The notes under the pieces: model-generated
Databases searched by the model: none
Told to the model about the DNA's origin: nothing
What the model saw: only the letters and a program-made list of their open reading frames with translations
Position numbers and translations under genes: made by a program
Assembly (NCBI GenBank): GCA_035939615.1
Contig: DASZFP010000190.1
Coordinates: 1 to 20,279 of the forward strand
Length of the DNA stretch: 20,279 nucleotides
Origin: VBCK01 sp035939615
GTDB taxonomy: Bacteria > Pseudomonadota > Gammaproteobacteria > Burkholderiales > Burkholderiaceae_F
Direction: 5' to 3'
Shown here: piece after piece, positions 16,294-20,279 of the stretch
Position numbering within the stretch: the first letter of the stretch is position 1
Layout: each line of letters starts with the position of its first letter

Positions 16294-17457
16294 TCAGTGG
16301 TCGACCGGAGCAAACAGGTCCGACATCAGCGGCACGTTTTCGTCGGCGGCATGATTCAGGTAGCTCAGACCGAAACCGGCCTCGATCGTCTTCAGCAGCG
16401 AGAAGTGGTTGTACTTGACGTTCGAAGTGGTCTTGCTGACACCGTAGTTGGTCTCCACGATCGTCACCACCTGGTTGGGCAGGCTGCTGTAGTCGTTCTC
16501 GTCCCACACCACGACGATCGCGTTGCGGCCGTGCTTCCACGCGTCGGACGCGTGGATGGCTCCGACGAGGTTCTGCACCGTGACGTCGCCGGCCTGGATC
16601 GACAGGCTGTCGGTCGAGCAGTAGGGGCCGACCTCGCTGGAGCCGCGGCCGTGCTGATCGTGGCACTGGTCGGGCACGATGAACGAGTAGTTCGGCGCTT
16701 CGCCCGACTTCAGATCGGCGTACAGGCGTTCGAACCCGACCGAGTTGCTCAGGCTGCTGTCCGGATCGGCACCGGCTTGAACGTTGGCGAAGTACACGAA
16801 CGGGTTGTGCTTGACCGCATACAACTTCGGCATCCCGGTCACGGCCGTCGTGAGGTCCGAGATCACGCCGTCGCTGTTGTTGACCTTGTCGGCGCCGTAA
16901 GGCGGCAGGCTCTGTTGATAACTCTTCCAGGTCAGGCCCGCCTCGACCAACTGGTCGGCGACGGTCTTGCCCACCGTGATGGCCGGGGCGATCGGGTCGT
17001 TGTAGATGGGAGAGGCGGTCGAGCCTTCGTTGGTGGTATCGATGGCCGGAGTGGCTGCGTCCATGCCGGCGCCGGCGATCGGGCAGGTGTTGGGCGCGCC
17101 TTCCAGGGACGGCGTGTTGGTTTCCAGGTTGGACTTGCACGCGGTGTTATGCCAATCGGGCGAGTTATCGTTGACGATGCCGAAATTGGAGCCGCCGACG
17201 ATTTCCAGGTAGTTCGTCAGGCTCGGATGGCCGACGCCGAAATAGTTGGTCGCCAGGTTGGCACTGTTCGCATAAGAGGTCACGAACGGCGCATTGACGT
17301 CGCCGTAGATCTGGCCGAAATAGTGATTCTCCATCACGATCAGGAACACGTGGTCCAGGCGCGGAATCCGACCTTCCGCTTGTTCCCTGGCCAGCGCAGG
17401 CGCGGCGCCAAACGCCACGCCAAGGCCCAGTGCGATCGCAGTCTTAAGCATTTTCAT
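16294..17457 (-). CDS. Exported phosphoesterase (PF04185-type acid phosphatase / phospholipase C family)
   Basis: A 387-residue exported protein with a clear signal peptide (MKMLKTAIALGLGVAFG, cleavage after APALA at about residue 23). Family motifs are VFLIVMENHYFGQIYG (Glu43-Asn44, metal and active-site region), GHPSLTNYLEIVGG (about 76-89, with the putative nucleophile Ser79 or Thr81), VPDQCHDQHG and VVVWDENDY, the late metal-binding motif. Four cysteines, in NTACKS, NTCPIA, DQCHDQ and PYCSTD, could form two disulfides outside the cytoplasm. The length fits the shorter acid-phosphatase-like members better than the large phospholipases C, but substrate cannot be decided. A very strong GGAGGA ribosome-binding site precedes the ATG. 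It follows the patatin gene after 60 bases on the same strand. Confidence 0.88.
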   Translation of the reverse strand: MKMLKTAIALGLGVAFGAAPALAREQAEGRIPRLDHVFLIVMENHYFGQIYGDVNAPFVTSYANSANLATNYFGVGHPSLTNYLEIVGGSNFGIVNDNSPDWHNTACKSNLETNTPSLEGAPNTCPIAGAGMDAATPAIDTTNEGSTASPIYNDPIAPAITVGKTVADQLVEAGLTWKSYQQSLPPYGADKVNNSDGVISDLTTAVTGMPKLYAVKHNPFVYFANVQAGADPDSSLSNSVGFERLYADLKSGEAPNYSFIVPDQCHDQHGRGSSEVGPYCSTDSLSIQAGDVTVQNLVGAIHASDAWKHGRNAIVVVWDENDYSSLPNQVVTIVETNYGVSKTTSNVKYNHFSLLKTIEAGFGLSYLNHAADENVPLMSDLFAPVDH

Positions 17458-17517
17458 GATGTCCTCCTCCGAGCGGCGAACCCGTGAGGCTATTGCGACT
17501 TTGTGACGCTGCGATGA

Positions 17518-19821
17518 TCAGCGGCCGGCCACATCCGGTTCGGTCGTCGCCGGCTCCCCGATGTACAGGTACAGGCTCGAGCTGCCGTCGCGGGCGCGGC
17601 CGTACGCGAGGTACAGCGGGCCGATCGGGCTGTCCAGCAGGAAAAAGAGCGAGGCCGACTTCATCGTGCGGGTCGGCCCGCCGACGACGATCGGACGGCC
17701 CAGCCGCCCCGCCTCCAGTGACATACCGGCGTACAGGCCGTTAAGAAACGGCAGCGGGGCCAGCTGGTAGCGGTAAATGGCACGCGCGAACTGCAGCGAC
17801 TGGCCGTTCAGGGAACCGATCCGGTAGCCGGACTGCTGCAGAAAGCCGCCCCATTGATATACGTCGTAGCGCGGCAGGTCGTTGGCGCCGAAGCGGCCCT
17901 TGAATGTGGCCCCCAGATCGAGCGTGCTGGCGCCCACCGATTCGGCGCCCGATGCGCTCACGTCCCAGCGCGTGTACGAAGACTCGCCGCCCAGCGTCGT
18001 GCGCGACGCAAAAAGGCCCCCCGTTGCCGCAAAGCCCGAAAGCGGCGCCACCAGCCGATCGTATTCGTCGGCGCGCAGCCGCGCGTGCCAGGCCCCCACC
18101 CCGACCCGGTCGGGTCCCGGCGAAAGCGACTCGGGTCCCTGGTCCAGCCGTTGCTGGATGCGGCCGATCTGGACCCCGGTGCGCAACTCGGCGGCCCGCC
18201 CCAGGCGGGCTCCGAAGTCCACGCCGGTCAGGCCCTCGTGCAGCACGTAGCGTGCCGCACGCCGGCCGCCCGCGAACACGTCGTCGACGTCGCGGCCGAG
18301 CTCCGCGTACGGCACGATGAAGAAAATCTGGTCGACGCCGAGCGGCTGGTACAGCTCGGTCGCCAGCCGGTCCTGCCGCCCCAGCTCCAGCAGCGTGCGC
18401 CATTCGGCACCGAGCGAGTCGATCCAGGTGCGCCGGTACGCCGCCAGCGCCTCGAAGCGCGACTCCCCGCGAAGGTCGTAAGCGCCCTCCAGTCCGAACT
18501 GCAGGAAATTCGGGCCCCACGACTTCTCGGCCGCGTCGATGCTCACCACGCGCTGGCCCGACTCGTTCAGCAGGGCGTAGCTGATGTTCTCGAAGTCCCC
18601 GCCCGCGTACAGGCGCCTGACATCGGCTTCCAGCTGCGCCTGCTGCAGAGGCTGCCCCGCCCGCGTCTGCATCTGGGCCCGCACCACGTCCGGGTTCACA
18701 CGCGCAAAAGGTGGCAGCCGCACCTCCGCAATCGGGCGCGCATCGTCCGTGACGCTGCCGCGCCGGCGGGCCAGCAGCTGCGCATACTCGTCGGCGGACA
18801 GCGACAGCCGGCCCAGGCGCTGCTGCAGCTTCAGTGCCGCCGCCTCGCCCAGCGGGATCAGCGTGGACCAATGGTCGAAGTCGGCCGAAGAATAGTTGCC
18901 CAGATCGGGGTTGATCACGATGTCGTCCGGCTTGAGCAGCGCCAGCGATTTTTTCTCGTTCTGCTCGACCAGGATGTCCAGGATGCGGCGGCTCACGCCG
19001 AGCAACGTGCCCAGCTCGGCTTCGCTGACGCTGGCCGAGCCCAGATCGACCACGATCGCCACGTCGGCCCCCATCGAGCGGGCCACGTCCAGCGGCAGGT
19101 TGTCGGTCAGGCCCCCGTCGACCAGGAGCCTGCCGTCCAGCCGTACCGGCGCCAGCGCAACCGGCACCGACAGGCTGGCGCGCAGCACCTGCGACAGCTC
19201 CCCCTGGGACAGCACGACCGGTTCGCCGCTGGCGAGGTCCGTGGCCACGGCGCGAAACGGAATCGGCAGCTCGTCGAACCGGATCACGTCCGACGAGCGG
19301 ATCAGGCGCCTCATCATCGTTTCGAGCTGAACGCCCGCCACCAGCCCCTTGGGCACCAGCAGCTGGCCGTCGCGGAATCCGAACTCGGGCCCTACGCTGT
19401 TGCGCTGCTCCTCGATCTTGGTTCGAATCGGCAGATCGGAGCGCGGCGGCCGATCGACGAACAGCGCCTCGGTCGACAAGCCGGAGACGATTTTCTCCAT
19501 CTCTTCAGCGTCGATTCCGGTTGCGTAAGCGGCTCCGATCAGCGCGCCGATGCTGGTGCCGGCGATGCAGTCGACCGGGACCCTGAGCCGCTCGAGGGCC
19601 TTGATGACGCCGATGTGCGCCGCGCCCCGGGCACCGCCCCCCGCCAGCACCAGGCACACGCGCGGCCGACCTTGCGGCTCAGGTACGGCGGCGGCCTCGG
19701 CCGCCGTAGCCGCGGCGGACGCCGCGGCTACGGCGGTCACCACGGCCACGCAGCGCCCGATCGCGAGCGCGCGCCGGGCGGCGTACCGGGGCGTTGCCCG
19801 GGTTCGCAACGCGGGCCTCAA
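17518..19821 (-). CDS. Patatin-like phospholipase with POTRA and beta-barrel domains (type Vd, PlpD-like)
   Basis: About 767 residues from a TTG at 19821. Residues 1-45 are a basic, Ala-rich signal peptide. The patatin domain runs from about 53 to 345, with oxyanion loop GGGARG (61-66), nucleophile Ser90 in GTSIG and Asp235 in DGG, so the Ser-Asp dyad is intact. A POTRA domain follows (about 362-430), then a 16-strand-type outer-membrane barrel from about 437. This is the architecture of PlpD, a type Vd autotransporter whose lipase domain is carried to the cell surface. The TTG start is favoured by a four-base TTGA overlap with the upstream stop and an AAGGG four bases before it. A GTG at 19890 is possible but less likely. 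The last strand SSSLYLYIG is followed by a polar 12-residue tail, unlike the usual barrel ending. Confidence 0.88.
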   Translation of the reverse strand: MRPALRTRATPRYAARRALAIGRCVAVVTAVAAASAAATAAEAAAVPEPQGRPRVCLVLAGGGARGAAHIGVIKALERLRVPVDCIAGTSIGALIGAAYATGIDAEEMEKIVSGLSTEALFVDRPPRSDLPIRTKIEEQRNSVGPEFGFRDGQLLVPKGLVAGVQLETMMRRLIRSSDVIRFDELPIPFRAVATDLASGEPVVLSQGELSQVLRASLSVPVALAPVRLDGRLLVDGGLTDNLPLDVARSMGADVAIVVDLGSASVSEAELGTLLGVSRRILDILVEQNEKKSLALLKPDDIVINPDLGNYSSADFDHWSTLIPLGEAAALKLQQRLGRLSLSADEYAQLLARRRGSVTDDARPIAEVRLPPFARVNPDVVRAQMQTRAGQPLQQAQLEADVRRLYAGGDFENISYALLNESGQRVVSIDAAEKSWGPNFLQFGLEGAYDLRGESRFEALAAYRRTWIDSLGAEWRTLLELGRQDRLATELYQPLGVDQIFFIVPYAELGRDVDDVFAGGRRAARYVLHEGLTGVDFGARLGRAAELRTGVQIGRIQQRLDQGPESLSPGPDRVGVGAWHARLRADEYDRLVAPLSGFAATGGLFASRTTLGGESSYTRWDVSASGAESVGASTLDLGATFKGRFGANDLPRYDVYQWGGFLQQSGYRIGSLNGQSLQFARAIYRYQLAPLPFLNGLYAGMSLEAGRLGRPIVVGGPTRTMKSASLFFLLDSPIGPLYLAYGRARDGSSSLYLYIGEPATTEPDVAGR
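19701..19736. repeat. Perfect 16-bp inverted repeat inside the patatin signal-peptide region
   Basis: CCGCCGTAGCCGCGGC (19701-19716) is the exact reverse complement of 19721-19736, with a four-base loop. It encodes about residues 29-41 of the Ala-rich signal peptide and begins about 85 bases into the message. A third copy of the CCGCCGTA core, inverted, lies at 19684-19692 and gives an alternative 9-bp hairpin with 19700-19708. In mRNA this would be very stable and could slow early translation. Confidence 0.75.
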
Positions 19822-20162
19822 TCGCCCTTCGCGGACCGCCCGTACGCGCGCTCGACGCACGCGATGCGTATCTCGTACTGCTGGTACCACTCGCGGCGCC
19901 CGCGCTGCTGGGCCAGCAGGTGTTCCGTCTGCGCTTTCCAGGCTGCGATGGCTTCGGTCGAAGCCCAGTAGCTCACGGTGATGCCGACCCCGTCGGCATC
20001 GCGCACGCTTTCGAACCCGAGAAAGCCGGGCTGGCGTGAGGCCAGCTCGACCATCCGGTCCGAGGTCTCCCCATAGCCGCGGTCGCCCTCGGTCCGGATC
20101 GAGGTGAAGATCACCGCGTAGTACGGGGGCTGCGGGGTCCGGGCCAGCCTGCTCGCATCCAT
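19818..20162 (-). CDS. Antibiotic biosynthesis monooxygenase (ABM) domain protein
   Basis: A 114-residue protein with the small ferredoxin-like ABM fold (compare YgiN and haem-degrading monooxygenases). Recognisable segments are YYAVIFTSIRTEGDRGYGETSDRM (an opening strand and helix), ASRQPGFLGFESVRDADGVGITVSYWAS (the family-typical QPGFLGFES...yW.s) and AIAAWKAQTEHLLAQQRGRREWYQQYEIRI (a final helix and strand). Family members oxidise quinones or haem, or have no known activity; the role here is unknown. The ATG at 20162 was chosen because a strong AAAGGAG site lies about 8 bases upstream; the frame is open to the window edge, but that part looks non-coding. Its stop overlaps the likely TTG start of the patatin gene, which suggests translational coupling. 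Confidence 0.85.
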   Translation of the reverse strand: MDASRLARTPQPPYYAVIFTSIRTEGDRGYGETSDRMVELASRQPGFLGFESVRDADGVGITVSYWASTEAIAAWKAQTEHLLAQQRGRREWYQQYEIRIACVERAYGRSAKGD

Positions 20163-20279
20163 CGATGCACTCCTTTCAGTTGCGACTCCGATGGTCCGCT
20201 CATCGGCTGCAGTGCCTCGGCACCAGGATCTCCTCGGCATGTCCACGATCCAGCCGGCCGGGATCGGCGTGCCCGAGCA
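20163..20279 (-). other. Window-edge segment upstream of the ABM gene
   Basis: It holds the ribosome-binding site of the ABM gene. One minus-strand frame is open from the window edge to a TGA at 20200-20202 and could be the end of another gene, but it is too short to identify. The frame of the ABM gene itself is also open to the edge. I find no clear promoter. Confidence 0.3.

Noticed and set aside
17854..19971. A 705-codon plus-strand ORF antisense to the patatin gene
   Set aside because: Composition is biased and it has no domain, while the opposite strand encodes a patatin with an intact catalytic dyad.

Overview
This is a GC-rich (visibly well above 60% GC) chromosomal stretch with densely packed genes and very long antisense shadow ORFs. 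A mannose-sensitive haemagglutinin (MSHA) type IV pilus block (mshL-mshM-mshN), Kup, the XdhC/MocA set, a type Vd patatin and a lipoprotein-like FKBP together suggest a Gram-negative proteobacterium, most likely a betaproteobacterium of the Burkholderiales type. That placement is inferred from gene content and base composition; there is no rRNA or other phylogenetic marker here. I see no tRNA, rRNA, CRISPR array, IS element or phage gene.

Layout. (1) 1-3523, plus strand: the tail of the MSHA pilus secretin gene mshL, then the AAA+ ATPase gene mshM and the TPR gene mshN, closely spaced as one operon. The usual next gene, mshE, is not downstream. (2) 3547-5010, minus strand, convergent with mshN: a cytosolic GGDEF-EAL protein in which both catalytic sites look broken but the c-di-GMP inhibitory-site motif RxxD is kept. 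It is a candidate c-di-GMP receptor beside pilus genes. (3) 5011-5253: a divergent intergenic region with a perfect 12-bp inverted repeat, followed by a small HAD-like protein (plus). (4) 5866-7746, plus: the potassium transporter gene kup. It converges on an exported FKBP prolyl isomerase gene (minus), which diverges from an unrecognised multi-pass membrane protein gene (plus, 8360-9283). (5) 9299-12430, minus: a 1043-residue exported beta-propeller protein with eleven Asp-box repeats.

(6) 12592-14206, minus: a tightly coupled three-gene molybdenum-enzyme maturation set. XdhC is split into separate N- and C-terminal genes (ATGA overlap), followed by a MocA-like nucleotidyltransferase gene (GTGA overlap). 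No xanthine dehydrogenase gene is in view. Upstream on the same strand is a B12-binding radical SAM protein gene (14268-16142). A dyad-symmetric candidate promoter precedes it, and a clear intrinsic terminator of the preceding transcription unit separates it from the next block.

(7) 16294-20162, minus: an antibiotic-biosynthesis-monooxygenase-fold protein gene, a patatin-POTRA-barrel (type Vd, PlpD-like) phospholipase gene and an exported PF04185-type phosphoesterase gene. They probably form one transcription unit ending at the terminator at 16241-16270. The patatin gene probably starts at a TTG overlapping the upstream stop, and a perfect 16-bp hairpin lies within its signal-peptide coding region. 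The last two products look like a cell-surface or exported lipid/phosphoester hydrolase pair.

Nothing here is a clearly new system. The most interesting points are the doubly degenerate c-di-GMP protein next to the pilus operon, the unexplained inverted repeats, and two proteins with undefined function (the membrane protein at 8360 and the C-terminal domain of the radical SAM protein).
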